Assembly: GCF_000744735.1 (NCBI RefSeq)
Contig: NZ_JQMM01000001.1
Location: forward strand, 372,001-436,000
Direction: 5' to 3'
DNA length: 64,000 nt
Origin: Porticoccus hydrocarbonoclasticus MCTG13d
Lineage (GTDB): Bacteria; Pseudomonadota; Gammaproteobacteria; Pseudomonadales; Porticoccaceae
The translations under genes and the position numbers were made by a program. The notes below the pieces were generated by a model. It did not search any database and had not been told where the DNA came from. It saw nothing but the letters and a program-made list of their open reading frames with translations. Shown one piece after another: positions 1 to 11,426 of the stretch (within the stretch, counting starts at the first letter, position 1; each line of letters begins with the position of its first letter).

Positions 1-135
1 TACGGCAAAGACCCGGACGATAAAAATATCCGACTGGCACCGTCATTCCCCACCGTTGAGGATATCGATCACGCCATGGCCGTATTCTGTAATGCCGTGA
101 AACTGGCCTCTGTGAACCAACAACTCGCGGCCTGA
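1..135 (+). CDS. C-terminal end of a PLP-dependent aminotransferase (partial)
   Basis: The window opens inside an open frame that encodes 44 residues and stops at TGA. The tail reads GKDPDDKNIRLAPSFPTVED followed by a short helix. This resembles the C-terminus of class I/II fold pyridoxal-phosphate aminotransferases, where an arginine in the 'NIRLAPS' segment contacts the substrate carboxylate. The catalytic lysine and the rest of the protein lie upstream of the window, so substrate and exact family cannot be given. A rho-independent terminator follows 17 bases after the stop. Confidence 0.7.
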   Translation, partial: YGKDPDDKNIRLAPSFPTVEDIDHAMAVFCNAVKLASVNQQLAA

Positions 136-150
136 ACGCCTGACATCAGA

Positions 151-177
151 AAGGGCAGCGCAAGCTGCCCTTTTTAT
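151..177 (+). terminator. Rho-independent terminator after the aminotransferase
   Basis: A perfect 7-bp stem (GGGCAGC / GCTGCCC) with a GCAA tetraloop is followed by five T residues on the + strand. It lies just after the aminotransferase stop and before the convergent DUF1820 gene. Confidence 0.85.
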
Positions 178-199
178 TCAGCAAACAGGTACCTGTTAA

Positions 200-541
200 C
201 TAGCGATCGCCTTTTGGTTTGGGTGCAATACCCGGATAGGGGAAAGGGGTGACATTACCGGCGCCGCCCTTCGCCTCGATAATTTTACAGGAACCTTCTT
301 TTTCCACTTCATCAATGCGAACAACTGAATGCAGCGGAATAAAACTCCGCTTGACAGAGGAAAACTCGTTCTTCAGTTTTTCTTCGGAAGGGTCGACAAT
401 CATCTGGGAGCGCTCACCAAACACAAACTCCTCGACTTCCAGAAACCCCCACAAATCACTTTGGTAGACTTGCCGGGCATAGATTTCGTACACCTGACCC
501 TGATTGAAAAATACAATTTTGTAAATGGGGGTTGATGCCAT
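200..541 (-). CDS. DUF1820 family protein
   Basis: A 113-residue soluble protein starting MASTPIYKIVFFNQGQVYEI. The N-terminal 'YKIVFFNQGQVYE' strand pair and the 'FVFGE' segment are typical of DUF1820, a small family of unknown function found in gammaproteobacteria. It has no signal peptide or membrane segment. In pseudomonads a member of this family sits beside miaB, and here it is divergent from miaB with about 150 bases between. That neighbourhood supports the family call but does not reveal a function. Confidence 0.8.
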   Translation of the reverse strand: MASTPIYKIVFFNQGQVYEIYARQVYQSDLWGFLEVEEFVFGERSQMIVDPSEEKLKNEFSSVKRSFIPLHSVVRIDEVEKEGSCKIIEAKGGAGNVTPFPYPGIAPKPKGDR

Positions 542-691
542 ACAGGTTGCCTGTTCACCGGTTTATCAAGGGCGCGAAAGAATACCACAATCTGCACAAA
601 TTTCACCCGATCAGACCACACCCTGTGGGATTAACCACTGACGACCGTTATACTGTGCGGCCGCGCCAAGTGTATCCATAACCAGTAATTT

Positions 692-2056
692 ATGTCCGAG
701 CCAAAAATCAAAAAATTGCACATTGTCACCCATGGCTGCCAGATGAATGAATACGATTCATCACGCATGCGTGATCTGCTGGGCGACAGCCACCAGATGG
801 TGGCAACAGACAACCCGGAAGAAGCCGACGTACTGTTACTGAACACCTGCTCAATCCGGGAAAAAGCCCAGGAAAAGGTTTTTCACCAGCTCGGCCGCTG
901 GAAACACCTCAAAGCCCGCAACCCGGAACTGGTCATCGGGGTTGGCGGCTGTGTCGCCAGCCAGGAGGGTGACGCCATTGCCAGACGTGCACCTTTTGTG
1001 GATCTGGTGTTTGGCCCGCAGACATTGCATCGGTTGCCGGAAATGCTGGCCGAAAGAAAGCAGCGAGACGGCACCACCATCGTCGATATCAGCTTCCCGG
1101 AGATTGAGAAATTTGACCGGCTGCCTCAGCCGGACGCCGATGGCGTCACTGCCTTCGTTTCGATTATGGAAGGCTGCTCCAAATACTGCACCTTCTGTGT
1201 TGTGCCGTATACAAGAGGTGAGGAAGTCAGCCGCCCGGCTGCAGATGTACTCGCGGAAGTGGCTCATCTCGCTGGCCAGGGCGTGCGGGAAGTCAATTTG
1301 CTGGGACAGAATGTCAATGCCTACCGCGGCAGCATGCCTGACGGAAACCTCTGCGACCTGGCGGAGCTGATTGGCTATGTGGCAGGAATTGAAGGCATTG
1401 ACCGTATTCGCTATACCACCTCCCACCCGGTGGAGTTTTCAGACAGTCTCATTGCGGCCTATGCTGAAGTGCCCGAGCTGGTCAGCCACCTTCACCTACC
1501 GGTGCAAAGTGGCTCGGACCGAATTCTGGCGGCAATGAAACGTGGCCACACCGTACTCGAATACAAATCAAAAATTCGCAAGCTGCGCCGGATCAGACCG
1601 GATATCAGCATTTCATCGGACTTCATCATTGGTTTTCCCGGTGAGACCGAGAAGGATTTCGAGGATACCCTCAAGCTGATTCAGGATATCGGCTTTGATC
1701 ACAGCTTCAGCTTTGTGTACAGCGCCCGACCGGGAACACCGGCAGCCGATCTCCCCGATAGCACGCCCGAAAGCATCAAGAAGCAACGACTGCAAATCCT
1801 GCAAAGCAGGATCAGCCAGCATGCCACAAGCATTAGTGAGCAAATGGTCGGTACCGAACAGACCATCCTGATCACCGGCATTTCAAAGAAAGATCCCGGC
1901 CAGTTGCAGGGCCGCACCGAAAACAACCGGGTCGTCAATTTCCCAGCCACCGACCATCAACTGATAGGTGCGTTTGCCAGGGTGAGCATTATCGAGGCTT
2001 TGCCCAATTCACTGCGCGGACGCCTGATCGTTGCAACGGATAACACTGCAGCATAA
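692..2056 (+). CDS. miaB: tRNA-2-methylthio-N6-dimethylallyladenosine synthase MiaB
   Basis: A 454-residue radical-SAM methylthiotransferase that converts i6A37 to ms2i6A37 in tRNAs reading codons that begin with U. The N-terminal UPF0004 domain carries the three cysteines for the auxiliary cluster, starting at Cys16 in '[10 protein letters not shown]', then 'NTCSIR' and 'GGCVAS'. The radical-SAM motif CSKYCTFC begins at Cys162 (C162, C166, C169). A TRAM domain follows from about residue 380. Length and motifs are standard. It heads the miaB-ybeZ-ybeY-corC-lnt neighbourhood common in gammaproteobacteria, although a 104-base gap separates it from ybeZ. Confidence 0.97.
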   Translation: MSEPKIKKLHIVTHGCQMNEYDSSRMRDLLGDSHQMVATDNPEEADVLLLNTCSIREKAQEKVFHQLGRWKHLKARNPELVIGVGGCVASQEGDAIARRAPFVDLVFGPQTLHRLPEMLAERKQRDGTTIVDISFPEIEKFDRLPQPDADGVTAFVSIMEGCSKYCTFCVVPYTRGEEVSRPAADVLAEVAHLAGQGVREVNLLGQNVNAYRGSMPDGNLCDLAELIGYVAGIEGIDRIRYTTSHPVEFSDSLIAAYAEVPELVSHLHLPVQSGSDRILAAMKRGHTVLEYKSKIRKLRRIRPDISISSDFIIGFPGETEKDFEDTLKLIQDIGFDHSFSFVYSARPGTPAADLPDSTPESIKKQRLQILQSRISQHATSISEQMVGTEQTILITGISKKDPGQLQGRTENNRVVNFPATDHQLIGAFARVSIIEALPNSLRGRLIVATDNTAA

Positions 2057-2160
2057 ATGACGGCGCTAGCAAATACCTATAAACCTCACTCAAAACTGTT
2101 TTCAGACCCTAATAAAGGTTATATGCTTGCCTTACATGCGTAGCCGCAGAGGGCGGCCTA

Positions 2161-3201
2161 TTGGAAAATTTGAATATTCAGACTGCAACACAGACCATCA
2201 CGCTGGAACCCAGCGACACCCGTCGCCTAGCAACACTCTGCGGGCAATTCGACGAAAACCTCAGACACATCGAACAGCGGCTGAAAATCGAGATTCGCAA
2301 CCGAGGCAATACCTTCGCTCTGATTGGCGACCATGCCGCAGCTGACGTGGCTGGGCAACTTCTCCATCACCTCTATCAGGAAACCGGTCGCAGCCGTGAG
2401 CTGACACCCGACCATATTCATCTTGCCATTCAACAATCCACCGCCGGAATGCCTATGGAACACTATGCGACCACGACTACAGCTGACAGCAATATCGCCG
2501 AGAGAGAGAACGCTATAACGCAGACGGTCATCCGCACCAAAAAAGGCAATATCAAACCCAGAGGAGTCAGCCAGCAACGCTATGTGCGGGCCGTGCAAAC
2601 CCACGATATCAATTTTGGGGTAGGACCTGCCGGTACCGGCAAAACCTATCTGGCGGTAGCCTGCGCGGTGGAGGCTCTACTGAGAGACGAAGTGGAACGA
2701 ATTCTACTGGTGCGCCCTGCTGTTGAAGCCGGTGAAAAGCTCGGCTTTTTGCCCGGAGACCTGAGCCAGAAGGTGGACCCCTATCTGCGCCCACTCTACG
2801 ATGCGCTGTATGAAATGCTCGGCGTTGAAACGGTAGCAAAACTCATTGACCGGAGTGTTATTGAAGTAGCACCGCTGGCCTACATGCGTGGCCGCACCCT
2901 GAACAACTCTTTCATTATTCTCGATGAGAGCCAGAACACCACCAGGGAACAAATGAAGATGTTCCTCACCAGAATCGGTTTCAGCTCCACCGCGGTAATT
3001 ACCGGGGATACCTCCCAGATCGACCTGCCCCGACCCAGTCACTCCGGACTGCTACACGTCTGCAAGGTGCTCAAGGACGTCGAGGATATCAGCTTTACGT
3101 TTTTCGGCTCGAAGGATGTGGTTCGCCACCCCCTGGTACAGCAGATTGTCGATGCCTATGATGCCTTCGAGCAGGACGAGGCCAAAGACTCCCCCCAATG
3201 A
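2161..3201 (+). CDS. ybeZ: PhoH-like ATPase YbeZ
   Basis: A 346-residue PhoH-family P-loop ATPase. The N-terminal KH-like part (about 1-120) is followed by the Walker A motif GPAGTGKTYLA and the Walker B-like 'FIILDESQNT'. YbeZ works with the adjacent YbeY in ribosome quality control and 16S rRNA 3'-end maturation. That partnership is literature knowledge; adjacency is what is seen here. The start is TTG, because the only ATG upstream would add an unrelated run from another frame. The stop overlaps the ybeY start by 4 bases, which suggests translational coupling. Confidence 0.93.
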   Translation: MENLNIQTATQTITLEPSDTRRLATLCGQFDENLRHIEQRLKIEIRNRGNTFALIGDHAAADVAGQLLHHLYQETGRSRELTPDHIHLAIQQSTAGMPMEHYATTTTADSNIAERENAITQTVIRTKKGNIKPRGVSQQRYVRAVQTHDINFGVGPAGTGKTYLAVACAVEALLRDEVERILLVRPAVEAGEKLGFLPGDLSQKVDPYLRPLYDALYEMLGVETVAKLIDRSVIEVAPLAYMRGRTLNNSFIILDESQNTTREQMKMFLTRIGFSSTAVITGDTSQIDLPRPSHSGLLHVCKVLKDVEDISFTFFGSKDVVRHPLVQQIVDAYDAFEQDEAKDSPQ

Positions 3202-3686
3202 AGCTTCAGCTCGATATCGACAATACCTATGGTAAAGCGGGCTGGATACCGGACAGAAAACAGATACGCTGCTGGGCTACCGCAGCACTGTCCAGCGCCC
3301 GACAGACGGCCGAACTGAGCGTGAGAATTGTCGGTGAAGCAGAGTGTGCCGAGCTGAACCAACGCTATCGTCACAAACCAGGTCCCACCAATGTGTTGTC
3401 TTTCCCGGCCGATTTGCCACCGGATTTAGAACTTCCGCTGCTCGGGGATCTGGTCATTTGTGCACCGGTGGTCGAGCGCGAAGCCGCCGAGCAGGACAAA
3501 CCCATTGAGGCACATTGGGCGCACATGCTGGTTCACGGCTGCCTGCATTTGATCGGCTACGACCATATTGAAGATAATGATGCGGATATAATGGAAGCCC
3601 TTGAAACCCGTATACTGACAAAGCTGGGTTTTTCACCACCCTACCAACAGGATGATGCTCCGGAGCAGCAGATATTTCATGACTGA
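3198..3686 (+). CDS. ybeY: Endoribonuclease YbeY (rRNA maturation factor)
   Basis: A 162-residue UPF0054 protein. The zinc-binding signature HGCLHLIGYDH (H113, H117, H123) is intact. YbeY is a single-strand endoribonuclease that matures the 3' end of 16S rRNA and degrades defective 70S ribosomes. The ATG overlaps the ybeZ stop as ATGA, and the 3' end overlaps corC by 8 bases, so the three genes are very probably co-transcribed. Confidence 0.95.
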   Translation: MKLQLDIDNTYGKAGWIPDRKQIRCWATAALSSARQTAELSVRIVGEAECAELNQRYRHKPGPTNVLSFPADLPPDLELPLLGDLVICAPVVEREAAEQDKPIEAHWAHMLVHGCLHLIGYDHIEDNDADIMEALETRILTKLGFSPPYQQDDAPEQQIFHD

Positions 3687-4515
3687 TGACGACTTGAACG
3701 GCACACAGGAGAAATCCTGGTTAGGCAAACTGGCCACGGCCTTTTCCTCGGAGCCACAATCACGAGAGGAGCTGGCGAACACCCTCCGCTCCGCCTACGA
3801 TAACGGCATTATTGATCACGATGCGCTGGAAATTATTGAGGGGGCACTGCATGTTTCCGACCAGCAGGTGCGGGAAATCATGATCCCCCGCACTCAAATG
3901 GTCGTGATTCAGCAAAATACCAGCCTTGAAGACCTTCTCGAGCTGGTTATCGAATCCAGCCACTCCCGCTTCCCAGTGATCGGTGACAATGCTGACGATA
4001 TTGTCGGCATACTGTTGGCCAAGGAGCTATTACCACTGCTACTGAGCGGTCGTGAAAATTTCGAAATTGCCAATGTGATCAGACCCGCCACGATCATCCC
4101 CGAGAGCAAACGGCTGAATGTGCTGTTGCGGGAGTTCCGCGAACAGCGCTATCACATGGCTATCGTCATTGACGAATATGGCGGCATTGCCGGGTTGATC
4201 ACCATTGAAGATATTCTCGAGGAAATTGTCGGCGACATCGAAGATGAGACCGATGAGGATGAAGACACCATGATTCGCCCCCAGCAGGACAACAGCTATC
4301 TGGTGGATGCTCTGACACCCATCGAGGATTTCAATGAATTCTTCGATGTCGGGATCAGTGATGAGGAATTCGACACCATAGGCGGCATTATTGTTCAGGC
4401 CTTTGGCCGCATGCCCAAGGTCGATGAAACCATCGAAGTGGACAACTTTGATTTTCGTGTTGCGGAGGGCGACAACCGGCAGGTCAAATTGCTCGAGTTG
4501 CGAATTAAAGCCTAG
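3679..4515 (+). CDS. corC: CorC/YbeX family CBS-domain protein (magnesium/cobalt homeostasis)
   Basis: A 278-residue cytosolic protein with two CBS domains (about residues 60-185, with 'VREIMIPRTQMV' at the first repeat and 'EYGGIAGLITIEDILEEIVG' at the second) and a C-terminal CorC_HlyC transporter-associated domain (about 200-275). It has no membrane segment. CorC (YbeX) is linked to Mg/Co efflux and, through its neighbours, to ribosome metabolism. An in-frame ATG exists at 3652 inside ybeY. I prefer 3679 because the family begins close to the acidic 'MTDDD' and the GGAG upstream fits it better. Confidence 0.92.
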   Translation: MTDDDLNGTQEKSWLGKLATAFSSEPQSREELANTLRSAYDNGIIDHDALEIIEGALHVSDQQVREIMIPRTQMVVIQQNTSLEDLLELVIESSHSRFPVIGDNADDIVGILLAKELLPLLLSGRENFEIANVIRPATIIPESKRLNVLLREFREQRYHMAIVIDEYGGIAGLITIEDILEEIVGDIEDETDEDEDTMIRPQQDNSYLVDALTPIEDFNEFFDVGISDEEFDTIGGIIVQAFGRMPKVDETIEVDNFDFRVAEGDNRQVKLLELRIKA

Positions 4516-4544
4516 TCCAGCCGTCTACCCGGGACCACAATCCA

Positions 4545-6071
4545 ATGATGGGATCAATCGCTTCTCACCCCAAACTCAGGGGACATCTGCTCGGGGTACT
4601 GTTGGGCGCTGTGCTGCCGCTGTCGCTGGCGCCCTGGAGCTGGTGGCCAATCGGTCTGATAGCTGTTGCCGGCCTGGTTGTTCTGCTCAAGGGGTTGCGC
4701 TCGGTTGACTGCTTCTGGCGCACCTTCTGGTTTGGACTCGGCATGTTTGGCGTTGGGGTATCCTGGGTCTTCATCAGTATCCACGACCACGGTAACGCCT
4801 CCGTACCGCTCGCCCTGTTTCTGACATCCCTGTTTGTGATTCTGCTGGCCGTACTTTTTGCCCTGCCATTTTTGCTATACGGCACAGGGTTAAACCGTAC
4901 GGCGGGCACCATGGTCCTCGCCTTCCCCAGTATCTGGGTTCTGGGAGAATGGACTCGCAGCTGGTTATTTAGCGGCTTCCCATGGATGTATCTCGGCTAT
5001 AGCCACATTGACACCTGGCTGGCGGGGTGGGCACCCATCACCGGTGTACTGGGGATCAGCTGGATTTGCGCATTATCCGGCACTGTGATCGGCATCGCTG
5101 CCATCACCAGAGCATCCTATGTGCTCGGTAATGCCGCATTGCTGGCGGCAGTGGGCTGGGTGAGCGGCTGGTATCTGCAGTCTGCTGAATGGACTGCTAC
5201 TGCAGGCGACCCATTGCACATTGGCATCATGCAGCCCGCGCTTCCCGTCGCCGCGAAGTGGGACAGCACACAGCTTGCCGCTATTCTTGAGCAAAACCGC
5301 CTGATGACCCGTGAACTACTGGGCAACGACCTGGTGATCTGGCCAGAATCCGCGGTGCCGACTCTGGAAGAGCGGGTAAAACCCTTTCTTGCCGCAATGG
5401 CAAAAAGAGCGCTGGATACCAATACCGCCCTGCTCACGGGAATTCCCACACGCAATACAACAACGCGGCAATACCACAATTCCGTGATGGCTCTCGGCAC
5501 AGCAAGCGGCATTTACCACAAGCAACACCTGGTACCCTTTGGGGAATATGTACCCTTTGAGCGCTGGCTTGGCGGGACAATGGCCTTTTTGAACCTGCCC
5601 ATGTCGGTCTTCAGCCCCGGGCCCGCCTTACAACAACCCATTCGTGCCAACGATGTCCGTATTGGCACAGCCATTTGCTACGAAATTGTTTTTCCTGACC
5701 TGGTGGCAACTACTGCCAACCGTTCAAACCTGCTTCTGACCGTCAGCAACGATAGCTGGTTCGGCCGATCCATCGGTCCAAAACAGCACTTTCAGATGGC
5801 CAGAATGCGGGCGGCAGAAAACCGCAAACCGCTGATTCGCGCCACCAATGATGGCATTACGGCTCTGATCAACCACCATGGCAAGGTCGTCGCCACGACA
5901 CCTCCTTTCATTCGCAGCACCCTCACAGGCCAGCTGACGCCCTATCGGGGCCAGACGCCCTTCGGCCGATGGGGCTCGAATCCGGTCTTGCTGTGCTCAC
6001 TGATCATGCTGCTAGCCGCTTTCTGGAAATCCCGGGCCAACTGGCGCAAACCTCAACGGCAGGAGCAATGA
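4545..6071 (+). CDS. lnt: Apolipoprotein N-acyltransferase Lnt
   Basis: A 508-residue inner-membrane enzyme that adds the third acyl chain to lipoproteins before Lol sorting. The N-terminal half has about six hydrophobic segments (residues 10-215). The C-terminal periplasmic half is a nitrilase-like domain with the Glu-Lys-Cys triad: Glu268 in 'WPESAVP', Lys326 in 'YHKQHLVPFGEY' and Cys378 in 'TAICYE'. A last hydrophobic helix lies near residue 480. It follows corC by 29 bases, the usual ybeX-lnt arrangement. The start is ATGATG; either Met could be used. Confidence 0.96.
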   Translation: MMGSIASHPKLRGHLLGVLLGAVLPLSLAPWSWWPIGLIAVAGLVVLLKGLRSVDCFWRTFWFGLGMFGVGVSWVFISIHDHGNASVPLALFLTSLFVILLAVLFALPFLLYGTGLNRTAGTMVLAFPSIWVLGEWTRSWLFSGFPWMYLGYSHIDTWLAGWAPITGVLGISWICALSGTVIGIAAITRASYVLGNAALLAAVGWVSGWYLQSAEWTATAGDPLHIGIMQPALPVAAKWDSTQLAAILEQNRLMTRELLGNDLVIWPESAVPTLEERVKPFLAAMAKRALDTNTALLTGIPTRNTTTRQYHNSVMALGTASGIYHKQHLVPFGEYVPFERWLGGTMAFLNLPMSVFSPGPALQQPIRANDVRIGTAICYEIVFPDLVATTANRSNLLLTVSNDSWFGRSIGPKQHFQMARMRAAENRKPLIRATNDGITALINHHGKVVATTPPFIRSTLTGQLTPYRGQTPFGRWGSNPVLLCSLIMLLAAFWKSRANWRKPQRQEQ

Positions 6072-6144
6072 ACCGCCAATAGTCACATCACGGGCTGTGT
6101 CTGCCCACCCCTTTAGCCTATAATTGGCGGCTTTTCTGGCCTAA

Positions 6145-8706
<2,562 letters not shown>

Positions 8707-8752
8707 CGACCCGCAATTGCACGCTGAAAAAGTGACAACCTAAGGAATAACC

Positions 8753-9289
8753 ATGAAACGATTTTTTTGTCTGGTCATAACCGGTTTGCTGGTGACCACC
8801 CTCACCGCTGGCTGTGGGTGGCATTTGCGGGGCACGGGATCGGTTGACAATGTATCCAGTGTACATATCAGCAGTCAGGGCCGGTTTAATGACTTTTATG
8901 AGGCCCTTTCGAGATCACTGCAGGCCAACGATATTACCGTGGTGAAAAATGCCACTGACGCACAATACAACATTGTGATTCTCGACCAGAAATACTCCCG
9001 CAAGACCGCCACCGTCAGCGTCACCGTGCGGGTCTCTGAATACCAGCTCACCGAAGAAGTGACGATCATGATATTGGCGTCCAACGGACAGCCGCTATTG
9101 CAGCGCACCACCCTCAGCACAGAAAGATTCTTTGATTTCGATGAAAATGATGTTCAGTCGAAAGAAGACGAAGCCAACCTGCTGCGGCGTGAAATGCGAA
9201 GTGACCTGATCCGCCAGATCATCAGCCGTCTCAATGCTGTTGCCAACCGCTCGACGACCGTACCGGGTCCCAATGCGGCTGAAGGCTGA
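8753..9289 (+). CDS. lptE: LPS-assembly lipoprotein LptE
   Basis: A 178-residue outer-membrane lipoprotein that plugs the LptD barrel and helps insert lipopolysaccharide into the outer leaflet. It has a type II signal peptide with the lipobox LTAGC and lipidated Cys21, followed by the family-typical 'GWHLRG'. The AAGGA ribosome-binding site is well placed. The gene starts 46 bases after leuS and overlaps holA by 17 bases. Its partner lptD is at 12576 in the same window. Confidence 0.93.
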   Translation: MKRFFCLVITGLLVTTLTAGCGWHLRGTGSVDNVSSVHISSQGRFNDFYEALSRSLQANDITVVKNATDAQYNIVILDQKYSRKTATVSVTVRVSEYQLTEEVTIMILASNGQPLLQRTTLSTERFFDFDENDVQSKEDEANLLRREMRSDLIRQIISRLNAVANRSTTVPGPNAAEG

Positions 9290-10328
9290 ACAACTCGGTA
9301 CTCACCTCTCCCAGAGCATCCTGGCCCCTCTTTATCTGGTCAGCGGAGATGAGACACTGCTGGTCCAGGAGGCAGCGGATGCTATCCGGGCTGCTGCCTT
9401 CCTGCAGGGCTACACTGAACGCGAAATCCTCCATGTCGAAAGCAGTTTCGACTGGAATACTGTACTGACTGAAGCCAACAGCTTGTCATTGTTCGCTGAA
9501 AAGAAAATTATTGAGATTCGGATTGCCAACGGCAAACCGGGGGACAAGGGTTCAAAGGTGCTTCAGGAATGCGCCGGCAAACCCACTGACGACACTCTGT
9601 TACTGATCATCACGCCGAAACTGGAAGCTGCCACCGTGCGCAGCAAATGGGTTAAAGCCATTGAGGCCCACGGCGCTCTGATACAGACGTGGCCCGTATC
9701 CCCCGACCAGCTTCCCGGCTGGATCGGAAAACGCCTTCAGCAGGCTGGCATCAGGGCAGATCGCCAGGCAGTTGAGATCCTCGCCGATCGGGTAGAGGGC
9801 AACCTGCTGGCGGCGGTTCAGGAAATTGAAAAGCTCAAGTTGCTGTTACCCGACGGCGAAGTAGATGGTCAAACCATGTCAACAGTGGTTGCCGACAGTG
9901 CACGTTTCAATGTCTTCACACTCGCGGACAAGGTCCTGGAGGGCGATCCCCAGGCTGCCTGTCGCATCCTCAGAGGCCTTCGCGATGAAGGTGCCGAGCC
10001 CGCCATTATTCTCTGGGCACTGACCCGGGAGTTGCGCACGCTGATCAGAGCTGGCGAAGCCCTGGAAAAAGGGGATCACCTAGATTGGGTATTAAAAGAC
10101 CTGGGGATATGGGAAAAACGTAAACCGTTATTCAAGCAAACGCTGAGGAGGCTGAAACTGACCCGGCTAAAACAGATGCTTCGATTAGCCGCAGGCATCG
10201 ACCGAGCCATCAAGGGAATACGCATTGCAGATCCCTGGGATGACCTGACAACACTGCTGTTGATGTTCTGCGGCACCCCCACCTTACAGTCGGGAAACCT
10301 GAAGCTTGCGCTGAGCTTTCCGGATTGA
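9273..10328 (+). CDS. holA: DNA polymerase III delta subunit
   Basis: A 351-residue clamp-loader subunit that opens the beta clamp. Recognisable parts are 'PLYLVSGDETLLVQEAADAI' near the N-terminus, the degenerate AAA+ domain in residues 1-200, and the helical collar domain to the end. An upstream in-frame ATG at 9234 lies inside lptE. I chose 9273 because the protein there begins 'MRLKAEQLGTHL', as in other HolA proteins. The last 45 coding bases are antisense to the next, convergent gene. Confidence 0.94.
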   Translation: MRLKAEQLGTHLSQSILAPLYLVSGDETLLVQEAADAIRAAAFLQGYTEREILHVESSFDWNTVLTEANSLSLFAEKKIIEIRIANGKPGDKGSKVLQECAGKPTDDTLLLIITPKLEAATVRSKWVKAIEAHGALIQTWPVSPDQLPGWIGKRLQQAGIRADRQAVEILADRVEGNLLAAVQEIEKLKLLLPDGEVDGQTMSTVVADSARFNVFTLADKVLEGDPQAACRILRGLRDEGAEPAIILWALTRELRTLIRAGEALEKGDHLDWVLKDLGIWEKRKPLFKQTLRRLKLTRLKQMLRLAAGIDRAIKGIRIADPWDDLTTLLLMFCGTPTLQSGNLKLALSFPD

Positions 10329-10649
10329 CAGAACAACCAGATGCCCCACCATCAGGCCCAGCAAATCGGCCAACAAGTCCATTCCTTCCATGTAGCGATA
10401 ACCAGTGAGCCCCTGCAGCACCTCCATCAGAATCCCGTAACCTATCAGCCCCGGGTAAATCAGCCAGAGAGAAGCACCCGCTGGCAGACTCTGCCTTGAC
10501 AACAGAAACAGGACGGCAAAAGTGATGCCATGCAGCAGTTTATCCTGCCCGGAAAACACCATCTGGTCGCCGGTGGGCAATAGAGCCAGCAGCAACACCG
10601 CGATCAAACCAAATAGCAATGTAGCTCGCCAGAATGTCAAATTCTTCAT
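10284..10649 (-). CDS. VanZ-like small membrane protein
   Basis: A 121-residue protein with about four hydrophobic segments. The conserved 'DKLLHGITFAVLF' (Asp/His pair) and 'GYGILMEVLQGLTGYR' (Glu and Gln) are typical of the VanZ family of unknown molecular role. A GTG at 10667 overlaps the murU stop as TAGTG and would add six residues, so coupling from murU is possible and the start is uncertain. The 3' end runs 45 bases into the end of holA on the other strand. Confidence 0.75.
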   Translation of the reverse strand: MKNLTFWRATLLFGLIAVLLLALLPTGDQMVFSGQDKLLHGITFAVLFLLSRQSLPAGASLWLIYPGLIGYGILMEVLQGLTGYRYMEGMDLLADLLGLMVGHLVVLSIRKAQRKLQVSRL

Positions 10650-10666
10650 GGCTCTGACACTGGCCA

Positions 10667-11392
10667 CTAGCGCAATTTAAGTTGCGACTTTTTTCCCGGG
10701 CTGACCTCCCGGCCTGAAACCAACAGATTCAGTGCCTGCAATCTTTCAAGAGTCCCCACATCCCACCAGGTACCACAAAAAACCTCCCCCGTTACATAAC
10801 CGCCGCGGATGCCTGCGGCGAGAACATCTCTCAGTGGAAAGCGTTCACTGGCGGAAGAAAACATGGCAAACGTCTCCGGCCTCATGACACTGATACCACT
10901 GAAGGTAAAGGTTTGATCCCCCGCCAGGGGATAACCAACACGATGATCCGCATTCAGGGAAAAATCGCCGCCGGCGTGATGCAGAGGGTTGGACACCAGT
11001 ACCAAGTGCGCATCCATATCCTCGGACCAGCTTTGCTCGACCAGCGACTGAAGGGGATAATCGGTCCACACGTCGCCATTAATCACAATGAAAGGCTGAT
11101 TACCGAGAAGCGGCAGAGCCCGGCGAATACCGCCGCCGGTTTCCAGGGGTTCCGTCTCGCGGGACCAAGCAATACTCACACCAAAACGCGAGCCATCGCC
11201 GAGAAAAGACTCTATTTGCTCACCCAGCCAGGAGGTGTTGATCACTATTTCGCGCACACCCGCCTCAACCAATCGTTCCACATGGTATTGAATCAGGGGC
11301 TTATTACCGATATGCAGCAAAGGCTTGGGTGTTTCATCCGTGAGGGGACGAAGCCTTTCACCATACCCCGCCGCGAGAATCATTGCTTTCAT
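10667..11392 (-). CDS. murU: N-acetylmuramate alpha-1-phosphate uridylyltransferase MurU
   Basis: A 241-residue nucleotidyltransferase with the N-terminal signature LAAGYGERLRPLT plus 'PKPLL', and 'INGDVWTDYPL' for metal binding. In pseudomonads MurU turns MurNAc-1-phosphate into UDP-MurNAc, a peptidoglycan recycling route that bypasses de novo synthesis and fosfomycin. The assignment over other sugar-phosphate nucleotidyltransferases rests on the adjacent amgK and the position opposite lptD, which match the Pseudomonas locus. Confidence 0.9.
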   Translation of the reverse strand: MKAMILAAGYGERLRPLTDETPKPLLHIGNKPLIQYHVERLVEAGVREIVINTSWLGEQIESFLGDGSRFGVSIAWSRETEPLETGGGIRRALPLLGNQPFIVINGDVWTDYPLQSLVEQSWSEDMDAHLVLVSNPLHHAGGDFSLNADHRVGYPLAGDQTFTFSGISVMRPETFAMFSSASERFPLRDVLAAGIRGGYVTGEVFCGTWWDVGTLERLQALNLLVSGREVSPGKKSQLKLR

Positions 11393-11426
11393 ATGATCTA
11401 TCCTTACTTGCCATCAACGGCACGGC

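Noticed and set aside
6073..6130. 8-bp inverted repeat CCGCCAAT/ATTGGCGG between lnt and leuS, with CTTTT after it.
   Set aside because: The loop is over 40 bases and the T-run is short. It is too weak to call a terminator, and it overlaps the possible leuS -10 box.
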